Position numbers and translations under genes: made by a program. From the NCBI GenBank assembly GCA_947567585.1, contig CANONE010000050.1:1-13442 (forward strand): a stretch of 13,442 bases of DNA. Reading direction: 5' to 3'. This stretch comes from an uncultured Clostridia bacterium. Lineage in GTDB: Bacteria > Bacillota > Clostridia > Oscillospirales > Acutalibacteraceae. Below, piece by piece: positions 13,410 through 13,442 of this stretch. Each line of letters starts with the position of its first letter. Position 1 is the first letter of the stretch. Under the pieces are notes generated by a model that saw nothing but the letters and a program-made list of their open reading frames with translations, had not been told where the DNA came from and ran no database searches.

Positions 13410-13442
13410 CTTGACAAAAGACAGGGCCCTTTTGCCCGTAGA
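13410..13442 (-). repeat. Right arm of the perfect inverted repeat, cut by the window end
   Basis: Exact reverse complement of 13135-13167 and running to the last base, so its true outer end is not visible. On the plus strand it can encode the same LTKDRALLPV peptide in the rightward direction, preceded in frame by a TAG six bases upstream. Confidence 0.95.

Noticed and set aside
1..13442. CRISPR array, tRNA, rRNA, insertion sequence or prophage genes
   Set aside because: No regularly spaced direct repeats, cloverleaf or rRNA-like stretches, transposase or phage proteins were seen on either strand.

Overview
The window looks like chromosomal DNA from a gut-type Clostridia (Bacillota), most likely an Oscillospiraceae/Acutalibacteraceae-like anaerobe. 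The reasons are the moderately high GC content, strong AGGAGG ribosome binding sites, TTGACA/TATAAT-type promoters with 17-bp spacers, a clostridial cyclophilin lipoprotein, a sodium-pump OadB-type membrane protein, and several dispersed hairpin repeats. No phage, IS, plasmid, rRNA, tRNA or CRISPR feature is visible. Both ends cut through something: a gene on the left and a perfect inverted repeat on the right, so the window may be a whole contig.

Layout: (1) 2-592 is the 3' part of a hypothetical gene. (2) 793-4012 is a tight plus-strand operon: leuC, a short inorganic-pyrophosphatase-like gene, a cupin, leuD and a cysteine-rich CCG-type protein; the first three genes overlap by GTGA. (3) 4115-5892 is a minus-strand unit. 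A sigma-A promoter starts an RNA leader that resembles the yybP-ykoY (Mn2+) riboswitch and ends in an intrinsic terminator. It is followed by an OadB-like Na+ pump subunit and a 69-residue microprotein that repeats the OadB GADGPT signature, then a terminator. (4) 5959-6587 is ogt (DNA alkyl repair) with its own promoter, minus strand. (5) 6705-10671 is a plus-strand glycan unit: a DUF5054/GH38-like protein and a DUF4091/GH123-like protein. (6) 10706-11722 is a monocistronic secreted cyclophilin lipoprotein. (7) 11819-12471 is luxS. (8) 12531-13376 is a minus-strand protein that resembles a Fic-family protein with the catalytic core deleted.

Three non-coding systems cut across these genes. 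A promoter module with twin -10/palindrome units precedes both the glycosidase pair and luxS. A two-hairpin dispersed repeat occurs four times; at two genes its sequence supplies the stop codon. A perfect inverted repeat of at least 33 bp flanks the promoter and first 48 codons of the Fic-like gene, as in an invertible DNA switch, although a contig-end artefact would look the same. The riboswitch-OadB pairing and this possible inverton are the most notable points.
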